NCBI RefSeq assembly: GCF_947623445.1
Contig: NC_135241.1
Span: 5,334,501-5,398,500, forward strand
DNA: 64,000 nucleotides
Reading direction: 5' to 3'
DNA from: Clavelina lepadiformis
Taxonomy: Eukaryota; Chordata; Ascidiacea; Aplousobranchia; Clavelinidae
The notes beneath the pieces were generated by a model. It did no database searches and was not told the DNA's origin. It was given only the letters and a program-made list of their open reading frames with translations. The first letter of the stretch is position 1; every line of letters begins with the position of its first letter. The translations under genes were made by a program, and so were the position numbers. Below are positions 37,998 to 52,900 of the stretch, piece by piece.

Positions 37998-40900
37998 TTA
38001 GGTTTTATAAATTTCGTCGAATAAATCCACCAAGAAATTGTCGATTATTCCATCGCTAGGCACGACAGACAGCATTCCGTAAATTGCCGAATTGCCTTGC
38101 TTTGTATCAGTGCCATGAGCCTACAAGTCAAAGAAATCGTGTTTTAAGTTCGATTGGAGAGAAAGGAAAATGTATTCGATACGACTAACGTCAGAAAAAA
38201 GGCACATGCCCCAAGCACACTTCCAAAAACAATCGATTTGTACAAAAATGTCATAATACCCCAAATTCACAGTCAAAACTGTCACACAAATGCTGTATAC
38301 AAAGCACCAAAACCATCACCATATAAAATACGGTTTTCATCTCGGTTTCGACTTCTATCGTATACATTTTTGCGCCAACTAACGCCTAATATAAATCTCT
38401 TTTTCTCAAAATGTTAAGTGAAGAGACAAATGGTGAGTGAAATAGACATACCCGGATGTAGTCGACCGCTTCTTTCAAATCTGTTAACCACTGACTGGCG
38501 CTCTTGATATGTCCAGGAAGAATAGTGCAATGGACTGAGTCAGGATTACGTTGCACCTCCAGTTTCCAGCCTAACAACAGTCAGGCGTTACAAATGAGCT
38601 TCAGTGGGATGTTGTGTCACATTTTATACAGAATATTCTATTTTTCTATTTCAATAATTTCCTTTAAGTTTAAATAGCTCATTGGTGTATAGAAAACAAG
38701 GCAAAAGAGACAGTTGCCCTGATGGCCAAAATAAAGCGAATGTTTGAATTGGGGCCATCTTTTGCTGGTGACATACTTTCATTATTGGTGACATACAAAT
38801 ATAAAAGCAATTTTTCAAATTTTGTTAGTTAATATTTTGGTATACAGGTGTCTATTTGTAACGTAGTCTAATAAATACACGACAACAGGATAGTAGCTTG
38901 CTAATGGCATGTGATACAAAAATGCCCGAGATTTGCGAAATAAACGCAATTAACAAACTGAGAGACAGCAGATGGGTCGGGGCAGAGTACAATTACCATG
39001 TATACGAGCAGTGGTGCATTTTTGTGTCAATGGAGAATCATCGATTCAGACCAATTACAAGAAAATATCGTAAAATTTATGCTTTACTTATGAGTTATGA
39101 CAAAACACTGTTGTTTCAAAAATTGTCGTTTGCATCAAAACAACATATCAATTATACAGTTTGTTAGCATGAAAACAACATATCATTGCTGTGCAAGACG
39201 CAACAGCACGTCAATGAGCTGCAAAACGTGCAACTAAATTCCGGATCTACGTAAAATCCGATAAATAATCGAAAATGTTTCTACCTTGCGGTTGTTTACC
39301 GTTTTCTTATTGCAAGTTTTAGCAAAAATTGCCAAGTTGTAGACGTCAAAAACTGTCTCCGAAATCTCTGTTGTTAGTGTAATTTTTGCAGCCATCAAAC
39401 TAACATTTTGTAAAAGTCATAAGCGTGGATCTATGTACGGCAGGCCACTATTCGTTCAACAAACATACAAATAGGATACAAAATCTGTTTAGCGCGTTCT
39501 ATCCAGTAAACTTCCATAGACAGGAGATAAATAATAACGCGGTTAAAAATGGCTCCGTAAACTATGTGGATTGGAAAGACCGTACATTTATCAGAGTTTA
39601 ACGACACTAGCTTTGATGAGAATATAGATAATATGTTTGGCAGAGAGCTCAGTAGTATAGTAGTATAGTAGTAATATAGTATTCAGTAATATTACTCAAA
39701 TATCGCCAAACGCGCAGGTTACCTTAGGTTCGACAAATTATCTAGGGCCAATAGCAAACAAACAAAAAAGTTTGGGTGAAGTTTAGAAACTTTAGATAAT
39801 CCCAAGTGCTGACGAATGACAATTATACATATAATTCTTCCGCGATAACCATACAGTTTCAAGAAAAGCAGCTAGTTAATTAATGCGGTATAGTTGCGTG
39901 AAAAGAGTAAACAAAGCAACATCAAACTATCGTTTCGTAGAATGGTCTCGGGGAACTAGGCAAGGAAATTTGATCCACCCTACAAGAAATAAATTAGGAA
40001 ATTGTGTGTGTTCGTTACATCCTGCTGACTGTTTGCTACTACTGTAGATGCTATAGGTGCTAAGCAAGCTATAAGGGCTTTGCCCTAATCAACAAGCAAA
40101 AGTGGACATATAGTAGTAGAAACGTATATGATGCAAATATAAGACTGGTATCACAATAATACAGAGATACTGAATTCGCAACGCAGAAATGCTAACGTTT
40201 TTGTTACTCAATTTAAACGTGTAGACAGCGCTAACGAAGAAAAACCTCGCAAAGGTGCATTTTCGGCATCAACATTAGAGGTAGCAGAAATATCGCCAAA
40301 AGGCAAATATTATATATAACACAGCAAGGCCTTAAAAAGTTACCATTGAATTTTTAATATTTCAAAGAAAATAATGGTCGCCCGTTAAACCACTGTGAAG
40401 ATTATAACAAAGCAAACGATAATGTTTCAGAAACAACTGAGCACGCAGTCGGAAGAGTAAACAGCTAGGTTGGAGTCTTCAACAAGACACGATAGCGAAG
40501 AAAGGTAACGACAGGTGCCAAGAGACTTAAAAGGTATTGCAGCCTACAGGCGGAGCAGAAACAGTTTCGAAGTGACTAAAGTTAATTTTAAATGTTAACA
40601 TTGAATTCAAATATTTTGCACTTTTTTCAAATACTATAACTATAATAATCTTGTTCTTCATAAGTTATTCTATCAGCAGTAGGCAAAGATATATGGTAGG
40701 GACATGCTCATATTGCCATTAGTAATAATTCATGTCGCTACAGCGAGTTGTTTTTCTTTCAATGCGACTTCGAGTAAACCTAAGAGTTCAGCGACACAAA
40801 CCAAAGAAGTCGTGATGGAAAATCCGAAACTTCTCACTGAAGGAAACAAGACGAAAAACAACAGGAAAATAAGTACGTGTCTGCGGTGGGGCGATGAATG

Positions 40901-43900
40901 TTTGTTATACCACGTAGGCGTGTTACCATTCATAAAAAAAGTTGTTTTGCTCAAAACAATTGGAAATTAGGGAATAATTCCAAACCACCTTTTTGCAGAG
41001 AAAATCTGGATTGAGTCAGTTATGCTAAGACATATACTACATTGGGATCCTGTTTCACCTTCAAGTCGTTACACTGTACTTTATCGAAAGAAGTAAATAC
41101 TTGGTTGGGTACATGCATAGCGCCTTCCTAACAGCAAGTGTCATGGCTGAGTATTATTGTAGGGTATTTAACAAAAGAAAATTATTATTCGCACATAAAA
41201 CGCGAAGCGACAAGGCCGCCTATCATTTAAAACGGCTCTGCACTTGCACACAAACGCATTTTTCGTCGGTTGCAACTTGGTATATAAGCTTGCTTCTTGT
41301 TAGATTTGGTCAGACGAAAAATTGGGAAGAGGCACCGACCTGTTCTAAGATCAAACAAACTACCTGCGATCTCAGCAGTTATCTGCAGACTCCATTGGAG
41401 TATATCATCGGGGTTACCACTGAACCGTTTAAAGAACAATACGTTGGAAACATTTCGTTTTGGACAGAACGTGACAGTAAGTAATGGCAAAAGGTAGTGG
41501 ACCATTGCATCTGATGCAGTGACTTTTCGGTAACAGATTACGGAGTACAATATTCGTTTCAGCAATCTTGATACCACCGACGTTTAGTGCTATTCGTCGG
41601 GAGAGCAAAATACTTCTTCGAATGGATTCTCCACGAAACCATGGAAAGAATGGAAGCATAGCAAAAGATCTAGCGACGCTGAATTTCCAGGTAAACTGAA
41701 GCATAAAAACGATCCAGAATACCTTTTCTGTCTGCTGATTAAAATAATTGTTTTCGTCAGGTGGATTACTGGCCCGGTAATGATACAAGCAAGACAAGAA
41801 CTCAATACTTGCAAGTTAAACAATTAGAGGAAAGGGCGGAGTTTGTTTTGACGGTATTAGACATTAAGTAAAATGGCTGCATAAGAACGGCCTATTAGCA
41901 ATCATAGTTTTAACACAAACTGCAAGGGATCATTGTTAATGAATCGCATTACAAACGCGACAGAATCTCTCTAAATGGTCGGAATACTGCATAAAATCGC
42001 GGCTGGTCGAGTTGTCGTTCATGAGGTTAAACCAAACAACCGGGAAGAGCAACTGGACAAAAGTTTTGTGCCTAAAACCGATAGAATTTTTAACGTCAAC
42101 ATCTAACAACAAACAAGTTGTGCTGCTAACGATTGTATCTTTAGCTGCTATTTGCGTAGCCCTTGTTGTACTTTTCCTAGCTTATAAAAGCTGGAAAATG
42201 TATAAATTTATTCACATGGTGGATGACATACCAGAAGAACTGGTGAGTAAACAATAATGCATCAATCTTTATAAAACTAAGTGTTTAGCTGTTTTTTCAC
42301 AAAGCGATTAATAGCGTTTAACAAACTGAACAGGAGCGAGCTCTGCATGAAATGGAGTGCAGCAACGAAGGTGAAGATTCTTTGAAAAATACAAGTCCAA
42401 TTTCGGAGAGAGTAGATGAAATATTGCACAGCGACGTTGAAAACCTGACATTGGAAGAGAAAGAGTTTGTGCGGGCATCATGTTTTTGCAAATGCGAAAC
42501 TGCGTGCAAAGCGCAAGACACTGGTAAGATATACGTTACTTCTTTAGGACAATGGCCAGGGTATTTAAATGTAAATTGCAATACACCTGCAAACATCGTT
42601 GAATCTTCATTGTAATTCCTCAGACGCAAGGGTCTTAGAAAATTCAGTTGACACCAAAAAACATGATTTTATTAATAAATTACGACGACAAAGAAGTAGA
42701 AGCCGAGGATATCACAGCGCATCTTCCGAGAGCACACTGAGCAGTTTTTCGAGCGAAACCGACTTCGAAAATCATCTTTTCATCTCATCTCAACAAGCTG
42801 AAACCAGCGTCACCTCAGAGATTAGTCGAGAGAAACCAATGGCCACAGAAGTCAGATACGTACAAGAATTATCCTTCCACGTCTCAGATGATGATGAAGA
42901 TCAGGGTGCTTGGAGTAGTGCTCCTTCATTTCCAAGCGCAGAAGAACAAGATTTTCCTCCACTTCCCGACGACGTGTATGTCACGGAAAGCGACTTGCCA
43001 AATTACGTTCAGGCTGGGGAGAAACTGTTACACCAAACCGACATTTTATCAACGTCTGTGATAACGAGTGACCCAAATCGTAGAGGGGTGCAGTTTCTCA
43101 ACTCAGCAAACTTTTACGTGCTTTCCGACATACCGAGGCGCAAATTTCAATAACTTAATATATGTTGGCTTTTTTCAAACACTAATTTTACAAGCTCTTT
43201 TTAAAAAACATCATACATTTCTTTACCGCCTTTCGATTATAAGTTGTGCTTTGCTGTACATTGCATTGTACTACTGTACATATATACTGAAAATATATAG
43301 CATGTTCAATACAAGTTGACATTTCGTCGAGAAAATTGCGGTGAAGTTACAACATTCAAACTGACATAAAGTGTACGGGATGGGCAATTACATAGAAAAT
43401 AAGCAAACCTATACCAAGAGAATTAGATTATTTTGCGCCTGGTTGATGTTTTGTCTACACTACAGCAACTGTCATTTTCAGTTCAGCTATAATGTATACG
43501 TGACTTTGCAGCAGCCAGATCGACATAATTAACCATTTCCTCCAGGTAAAATACTGCGCTTGCGCAAATATCTCATCGGCTAATGGTTTTCATGGTTGTC
43601 GAAAACAGAAAATAAAATAAGCCAGAACAACCCGCCGAACAACAAAAAACTTGAAAAACTTCAAACGTAAAGGGTCCTAATTTAGTGAATCAGAAATTCG
43701 TGGAAACCGAGCGGAAACATAAGCCCAAGACACTTGAGTAACGGTTGCAGTGAGTTTAGCATGTTGAAACAACTATCCGAAGCACGAACGCGATGGTTAG
43801 TAAGCCGCAAACGAGAAAAATTATAATCGCTCAAAGACAAAATCGGAAAACAAACAGGAAACTGCAAGACAAGTAACAAGATATGGGTCATTTATTAGAC

Positions 43901-46900
43901 TGTGGGTTGAGTTGAGGTCGATTTGACAATTTTTACGTGTCTGCAGCAATGTAATTAATGCTCAGTGTCAATGGCTTCACTTGCAGTATAGAGATATTTT
44001 TAATCGGAATTGCGATTGTGCTGTTGAACAGCAGATCAAAAATATCTGACTCGAAACGTGTTCGTGTCATTGTTTTTGATAAGCAAAACTCAATTCTCTC
44101 CTGTTCACTTCGAAATTTGAACGAGAGAACACAACATCTACTTCAACGAAACTTCTAAAAATAAAATCACATTCAGTGAATTTCATCGTGTGGTTTTTGT
44201 ATTGCAATAGCTCTGTCATAATAATGAGTAGGTATAACAACATCGCAAGCATATGAACAACAAACAACGCGATACTAACGCAACGCCAAAACCTTTAAGC
44301 TACAAAACGAGCCAATCAAGGCAAGGAATACCGTCCCAACTGTAAAAACACCAACGTTTCTGCAAAATGACTTTTGTTGCAAGAATAGTTTTCTACGTAT
44401 TTAAGAGTGAACGTTGCATGTGCTATAAGCTACTAGGGAATATAAGTCCACCGTTCTTATAATCTTTCTGAAGCTAACACGGTGAAATTGAACTTCATTT
44501 TGGGTAGTATATTGCAGACGACAAAGCAGCATATTTACAAGGTTTACACAAATATCGAAAAACTTGTTAGTAAGTATCACAGTATCGAAAATTAAAAAAA
44601 AAAAACAAAACCGGAAACACACGGAATGATATGAGATGGTATTTGCATTGAAGATCAAACGCAAGCAAACAAGAGCCAATTTACCTGTTGAAGCATAACA
44701 TAACGCCATAACGTTGAAAACAGGAAATATGTCAAACGCGAGCTCTGTGTCACAATAAAACGACAATTTGCTAGCAGGCTATGACGATTTTCAACAGAAT
44801 ATCTGGTTCTGAGCTAATTGATACCTCCGACTCAGATTATAGCCTACACACATACTCTCGCAAAAATTCAAGGTGAACGTTTATTAGTTGCTATTCCTAT
44901 GCATTCATGCCTCGCACTCAAAGTACGCTTTGGATATTTGAACTGGATTTTACTCGGAGCAGTGAAATCGGTTTATTGTTAACATTGATAAAGTTTACAT
45001 AACACGGTGACATCACGGAAACGCTTCCACTACAAACACAACATCTTTGACGTTGCGCAAGATTTTTGACATCGTTACATATGCGATGAAAAACCACTTG
45101 ACAGGAAACTAGAGGCCATGTTTTTGTCTAAAGTTACGCGGTGAGGTGCATAGTAGTTAGCAAAGTTCATGCTACTGTATAGCGATGAAATGGCAGAACG
45201 TCGTCTTTTACCGTCACAAATGAATTAACGCTTAAACTGTACGCGTGACAAGAATAATGACATTATCCGTCTTAACGAATCGGAATTAGCAGCAGGAAAA
45301 CGTCTTCTCATTTTACGTGCGATACGTTCCCTGCAGTTGTTTTTATAGCATTATAAGCAGCTAAAAGTAATCGTACATATCTAAACCGGAGTCTGGAGAG
45401 TTGGGCGCACGAACATAGTCTGCTGTAAATTCGTACTGAAGAGGAATTTTAACCATCATCTGCGGCTTGCAGGGAGCGGACCTCATTTGCACGTACGATG
45501 TGCTCGGATCAGGCTTGAGTATTTTATCCTCAGTTTCGCGCCCATCATTTACTACCCTATCTCCTAAGGCAAGCCTATGATCTTCTTTCGTTCTTGCATT
45601 AGCAGAGAGTTTCATCACATCCACATCTTTGTCTTCCACTCCGAGATCAATCAATTCCGCATGTTTTGCCAGATCATTTAAACTCCTTATTTCATAATTG
45701 CAAGAGTACACGTTACTGGACTGTCTAAGGACGTTGTCCTTGCCTAACGGTTTGTCAATTGTCAACTGAAAACATTCGAAATTTTATAAACATGACATGA
45801 GTAATACTGGTTATTTTAGGTTATAAGTCTACTGTAGCAAAACAATGTCAGGTTTACCAAAGAAATGGGAACGATGCTGTCATTCTTTCCTTTGAAGTAA
45901 TTCACCAAACGTTTGACCAATTTCAAGGTTATTGCTAAAAACGCCAGGAATGATAAAACTCCAATGGTTGCCAAAGTGGCATAAAGCAAAACTGGTATTG
46001 TTGATGAATCCGTGACGGCGGAATCTGCGCAAACAACACGTCATAATTTACGTCGATTTCATTCTTTCCTGGAATATCAAAGTAATTAAAGTAAACCATC
46101 TGGTTTGCAACCAAGAAGTTAGATCTTAACACGATCTTCCAACACGACTAACAAGCGACACTTTTAACGGCAACAAAAACGTTTGTCGCGTAGTATGACT
46201 AAAGAGTAGGTTGATAGTAGGAGAAGCCGAAAACACAAATACCTTGAACACAAGTGGGTGTAGACCATTCACATGGGTCCAGTGAATTTGAAAGGAGACG
46301 CGTTTGCACACAAATTGAATCCGTAGGTTCGGCGACGACTGGAAAACTAATTCCATCTGCAATCGATTCATAATTCTTCACAAGCTTTTCCGATGTGGGG
46401 TGAGTTTTGTTCTAATAAGAAATATGAATATAGAAATAAAAGCAGCAGCATCACAAGAAAGTATCCCTCAAACCAATATATGCATGTCGATATAACATTC
46501 CTTCGATTGCTTACTTGGATCCAATATTTGGCCTGATAGCCTAAGTCGCCTTCCAAAGCATCAATGAGTAACTCTGACGACCAATACGCATGCGGAGGGT
46601 CAATGGATAGCCTGACATAACTTCCATTGTAACTAACTGTAAAGTTAGGCGCTCTAAACAAACCTAAAAATATACGAAAATATATAGAACTATAATAGCT
46701 CAAACTATTATAGTTATGAGTTATGATCAATTGAATAACATAACGCAAAATATCATAAACATTTCTTGCCTTACCGTGGATATAAGGTACAAAGTCGTAC
46801 ACAGCATTCTCATCGTAAGCGCTGATATGGTCATCAATTTGTGACAAAACGGTAAAAAAGTTCGACTCAAATGCGGAATTTGAAGTCTTTAAAATGCGAC

Positions 46901-49900
46901 AGTAACGGTGGGTGATGTTGGTGCAGTGCGGCATATGTTTCCAACTAAAGTGGTAGAAAAGCAAATGAGTCAAACACTAATGTGCATTTTTGATAAAATG
47001 TGATATCCTACAAAATAACTCGTGGAAAGTATCCAAACGTGAAACAAAGAAACTTTTCCTGCAGTATAATGTATATATTAAACACCTTTGGTTCAATAGA
47101 CAACCATAACACAAATACGCAATACTGCCTTGTTAAACTTCTAAACGAGCTGCATACTAATTTACAAGTCAGAAGAAGATCATTTAAACTAAAGCATGTA
47201 ATCTCAAAATGTAGTGTGTATACTCATACCAGTACACGTGAGATAGTGATTAATTATTATTTGATCATATAAGGCAATAGGGAGTGTCAAATGTGTTTCC
47301 TTGAGAGGAGTAACTCACATGTAAGCTTAATACAATATAGGAAATAACCGATGTGAACGATAATTAATTAGAAGTATGGCAAATTACTGTATATGAAACG
47401 ACCTACTAAAACGGTTGGTCAAGTAGCCGAAGTTACACCATCCTTTGGTAACACGTTTCCTCGGGCAATGTAAGCTATGATGACATTGACAGCCTATAAA
47501 TTATTATCAAAAGTTGAACGCGCTTAGACCAAATGCTTTTAACCAGGGGTAAATTTATCAACTGGGGCTAAAATTAAGGGGTAAAAATTCCGATTTAGAA
47601 GTTAAAAACGGCATTTCCAATTATGAAAATAAGTGTCTTCATTTGATTTTTTTTTCTCTTGCCTTAAACATCACAATAATGACGTTAATTTTGATTTACT
47701 TAAATGTTTATGTTGTTTTATCGAATTTATCCGTATGCATTCATCATAAATTTAGTGTCTGAGAGTAGCACGAGGGCTGAGGGTAATGATAAAAAAATGC
47801 TAATGATCTAGGCCAACTATCAAACTAATAATATAAATCCACTGGCATCTGCCTATCTAATACATTGCTATGTGTTATCTAAAACGATGCCCTTCAACCT
47901 ATAGTTTTAAATGAACTCTGACATTTTAAATTCAAAACAAACCATTTCAAACACATTGTATTACATGACAGACATACGGGCTGGCTCTTTCCAGAACTTA
48001 GCTATAGGCGTTACCTTTAGCTACTAAAACGTTTATTTGGGAACAACTAAAACACATTTCATAAGTTATTCAACCGCATAATATGTCAAAAACAATTAAT
48101 GGTTATATATTTATGTAATACTATTTATAATGTGTTAAAGCTTACTTCCAAACTTCGTCATCGTCATCCATTGCCCAGTAAAGGAAACGATAACGAATCA
48201 CTTTTCCGTTGTATACGTCAACCCCGCCCCTTACGCGGCTGCCGTTTGGCGCATTCCACGCAAAAATTGTGTTCATGTTGTAGGATTCAACCAAGTGAAG
48301 ATTCTGTGGGGGCGGGACATCTAGAACAAAAAGCTTTTTTATGTACACCAGCCAACATCAGACTAAATGAATTGCAAAGATATTTCCTATTTCGATAAAC
48401 AATTGCCTACCTTGCTCGTGGAGCAGTTCAGTTGTGTTGTCCAGAAAAGCAGAGACAACCAAACAGAAACAAGTCGAAAAACATGAGAAGCAAAACAGCT
48501 TTCTGGACGACATTTTACATTAGATCAAAATACAACGAATAGGTAAATTCCTGAGACAATTAAGCGGTATCGTCAGAGGTGAATATTAGGGAACATATTT
48601 TATCTGTAGCCTAGGCCCTAGAGCAAAGAATGCTAAATGGACAGTAGCCTATATCATATTCACAAAGCCACTAATTTCGTTTCCACTGAACCTAGACTCA
48701 ACATAATTGTATCTGTATCTGCCGTTATCTGTAAAACTTTTGCAGTCGCTATAGAAATCTGAAAAGTTTTCATATCAGTCAGACTCACAAATTTAGCGGA
48801 AAGATTGTAAATATTCTTCAGTTTCTGACTTCTGGGAACAGCTCAAGAACAAATACAGCAATGATAGCTGTCGGTATGCTTCTTCAAAAAGCTGACGAAA
48901 ACCGCTTGCAATGAAGGCTAATGCTAAAGATATATTTTAAGACTATTTTCTGTTGATTTCTGCGAAGGCGCGACTGACTGCTTTTTCTAAAACGACTGTA
49001 ATTACTATGACGTTTCCTGAACTGGGTAACGCGATCCCCTTCAAGCGTCATGCAAAGACAATTTCGGAAAAACGAAATTTATCATCAACAATAGGAACTA
49101 TAGCAAAACGCCTGTGACGGATGGGGCGTTCTAGCCCAAACTAAATTCGAATTTGTGAGGTAATAATACTTCAAACACGCGTCAATTCTTTCCGGGTGGC
49201 TTGTAACTATACAATGGTTGCCTGCATACGGAGATCACCTTGCACAACACAAACCCGCTAACAGGTCCACTAAACAATCAAACCGCTACTTTCCCGGTTC
49301 TTATGATGTTAGACGCCGTATTACCAGACTTTTCTGCCCGCTGCAGCAGTGGCAAAGCGAAAACAACCGTATATTGCTTGTTGAACATTTCAGAAGCTTA
49401 TTAAACCACTTCCGGTGTGGGCTTCTGAAAGTGTGCAAATATACTTAAGTGCTTAAGAATGGTTTAAACTTTAAGGGATATATAATATCTAACAATGTTA
49501 CAGATGTTGTACAAACCTGCTATAATAAACCTAAACGGCAATAGGAAGAAAAATAGTAAAACTTCCTTCATATAGCAACCTAATTACATCAATATTTTCA
49601 GCAATATTCTAATTTTGTTCAGAAAATATTTAAACTATATGATACCAAACGAGTGTGGTAGTGCAAAATAACGAAATTAACCCGACACGCTGATTATTTT
49701 ATAGCATCCGCTTTGCCGCTGCGAATAACACGGTAGCAGCATCAAAACATCTTATTATGATATGCAATTTTGTATGTTTATCGCAATTTGCGTAACACAT
49801 GTAAATAAGGTAGAGAAAATACCTTTCTTTTCCATGACGTCAGCCACACCAAATATGCTAACGTCTTTGTCATTTGAGGCAAACGCGAAAGCTGACATAA

Positions 49901-52900
49901 GTGGTTTGCCTAACACTTGCAAACCCTGCAAAATATACAGTTAGTGTGATACGTATTCTTATGGTACTGTTTGACAAATTACATAACCAAGGTATTAATT
50001 GAATGCATTTATTTTAAATGATTTACAATTACATTGTCGACTACAGTATTGCTAATGTAAGTGCAACATATTGTGATGGAAAAATTTAAGTTTACAGCTA
50101 GACAACTCGTTGAAAGAAACACGTTCATATTGCTGGACAATCTGTACAGCTAAACAAAGTACCTGGATACGATTTATGCCGTCTTTCATTTTATTCGCAG
50201 TGTCCATAAGTTGTCGAGCCATATCTATAAAACCGTCCTGTCCCATAGCACGTAACGCCGCCCAAGCGCCCGCTAGATGGCCACCTAGAAAGGAGGTAAG
50301 TTTATGTGAATTTAGACAGCGCTTAGCTAGTACAATTTATCCAGAACCTGCTTACTTAATCAGAATGATCATAAACTAAAATTTAATAGAATTGAACACT
50401 GATACATTTTACTGCGTCGATAGTGCTTATATTTACTGCATTTTTATCTATTTACCTATTTATATGTTTATTATTTTCTTGGCTTGATGTACCTGGTCTA
50501 GTTCCAGCCATGGTCGGAGAAACAAACAGACCACCTGACCAACCGGAGAAGGCAAAAAACTGGTGCTTTCGAATGCTGCTATTTCTGTAACACACTGCAC
50601 TGGCACCTTTGGTAGCAAAACCGTATTTATGAAGATCAGCAGATATTGAAGTAACACCGGGAAGTCTAAAATCCCACTTCGGGATTTTTACGCCCAATTT
50701 CTCAACCCTAAGAAAACACAACGATGTTTGTTGAAATTAATTGCTATGGTTGCTACATCAGTCTTTTTTGGGCTCGGTAAAGACATGGAGCCCTGCAACT
50801 CTGCAAGGTATCATGCATTTATGAAAGCTTTCTTCCAAACTCGAAAATATACATTGTACACATAGTGTGTGCGTCCTAATCTCAGCAGAACTTTAGAAAC
50901 AGACTTAACGAATCATACCATGGTAACATAAAGCCTCCGAAGCATGCATCGACGTGTAACGGCAAGTTGTGGCGCTCGGCAACGCGTGATATTTCTTCTA
51001 CGGGATCGAGGATAGCCTAAAACGTCAAGATCACTTCAAATTACACAAGTTTGCCATGGAGTATTAAAAATTGGTAAGTAAGTGTCAATGTGAGGAGCCT
51101 ACAGAAATAAGAAAGTCAAACTACAAAACTTGTAACTCTCTAGCGCCTACGCGCGAGACCAAGGGCTCAAATAGCCCTTACATGGTGGAAGCATGAAAAA
51201 GTTTTCAAACTCGCCTGTGGGTATGATGGCGCAGATGCCAAGAGAAGGATTGTATTTGAGTCAATTTTCTTTTCATACTCTGCGACGTCACAGATCAAAG
51301 TTTGTTTATTAACTGGGACATGTTTCATTGTCATGTTGAAGTAGTGAGCAGCTTTTTCAAATGCAGGGTGTATTGAAGCTGGAGCAATCTGATTAAAAAT
51401 GAAATCTTTCATATAGCCATTAAAAAATAACGATCAACTAAAAGATATAAGCTAATCGAAACGGACAGGATCTGATTAAAGCACTTCACCACGTTAGGCT
51501 GTGTTATTTTCGGCTTCAAGGATCTGGCTCTATCCCGATGTGTCTTCATCGCCATCAGTATGCTTTCTGTACCGCCCGATGTTATGCTTCCAACAACCTT
51601 GCTATCTCCGTTTAACATGTTTGCTGTCATCGACACAACTTCGTTCTCAAACTTCCTGTAAAAGATTATGCAAATTCAACCAGAGCGTTTTAGACCGGAA
51701 AAGAGACGTTAGCACATGCTGTACAGGCAGCAAATTATATACTGTGATTAACTAATTAAGTTATATTAAATGTAACAAGTACAGCAATCGTGCTTATTGC
51801 TTGGGCGCCTCCGCCGAATCTGTTTGCAGTGCTCGGAGAGCTCGCTGTTTCTCGTGCTCATTTGCTACCAAAACTTTTAGTTATATGGCAGACCATTGAT
51901 ATTTGCACAACTTCACTTTTATTAACCCCGCAATCAATGTTAAAATTGACAAGGCTGCTTACTTATGAGTACTTTATGCGCGATAATATAATGGTTCCTG
52001 CCACAATAAGCATTAGTTAGAGGTTACTAGAGATACACACCTTTTTCTTAGCAAAAACTAAAAATTGCATCAGTGAGAAACAAGATAAAAACCACTGCTT
52101 CAAGTATTACCTCAGCGAAGGGAAAACCATAGGATTGAGAGCATTGTCGTGCATAAACGCCTCCACATAAGCATTAACAATGCCAGCGTGTTCACTGTTC
52201 GCATCACTCAGCGTCATGTTAGTAAACATGCTAAAAGCTTCTTTCTGTAAATCGATAAGGTTGAATTAGTATGATAGCATTTAGCAACATCATTACTGAC
52301 AACATCGCTGAAACACATGCAGACGTTTAACAAGAAAACAAAGCGCCTTATCGCCAATCATTACAGGGTTAGGTTTTGATTTCGAGTTTCACAAATCCCT
52401 GGCATACTTTATACATATTTAGTATTGCAAACTGCCATTAACACAACCTAACCGCAAGCGATTTGCACCTATCAGTGTCAATAGATGTAATTTTATGTTA
52501 ATATTTCGCAGACTGCTGTAAATAACCGGTAAGTTGACCGTGCACACATTTTTCAGATCATCAGAAGTACTATGGCAAAAATGAGAACGCTGCAACCCTT
52601 AAGCGGGTATTTTTGTAGAGCAACACCTATATACACAAAGGCGGTAAATAATAAGTTGAAAAATGCGGCGAAGACTTACTAGCTTTCATTGGAAGAAAGA
52701 AAATGTTGGTTTTTTGCGTTTAGTGCTATACTACAAATACACTAACCTGCAACTCCATGCGCGGACCCTCGGTGGTATAGACGTAAGCAAAGAGTCTCCC
52801 ATCCTCGACTTGTGTACCGTCACCTGCTTTCAGAGCCACCAACTCTTGTCTGAGTTCATCGATTGCTATCCCTGTACAATTTCACACACGGGATAACCAA

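Noticed and set aside
38154-38417. 87-codon + strand frame near the last SGPL1 exons
   Set aside because: No homology; it lies in the small SGPL1 intron between two well-supported minus-strand exons.
41429-41797. Minus-strand open stretch of 122 codons opposite receptor 1
   Set aside because: Lies opposite coding exons of receptor 1 and has no recognised domain.
44401-44766. Minus-strand open stretch of 121 codons between the receptors
   Set aside because: Low-complexity hydrophobic translation in AT-rich sequence, with no splice partners.
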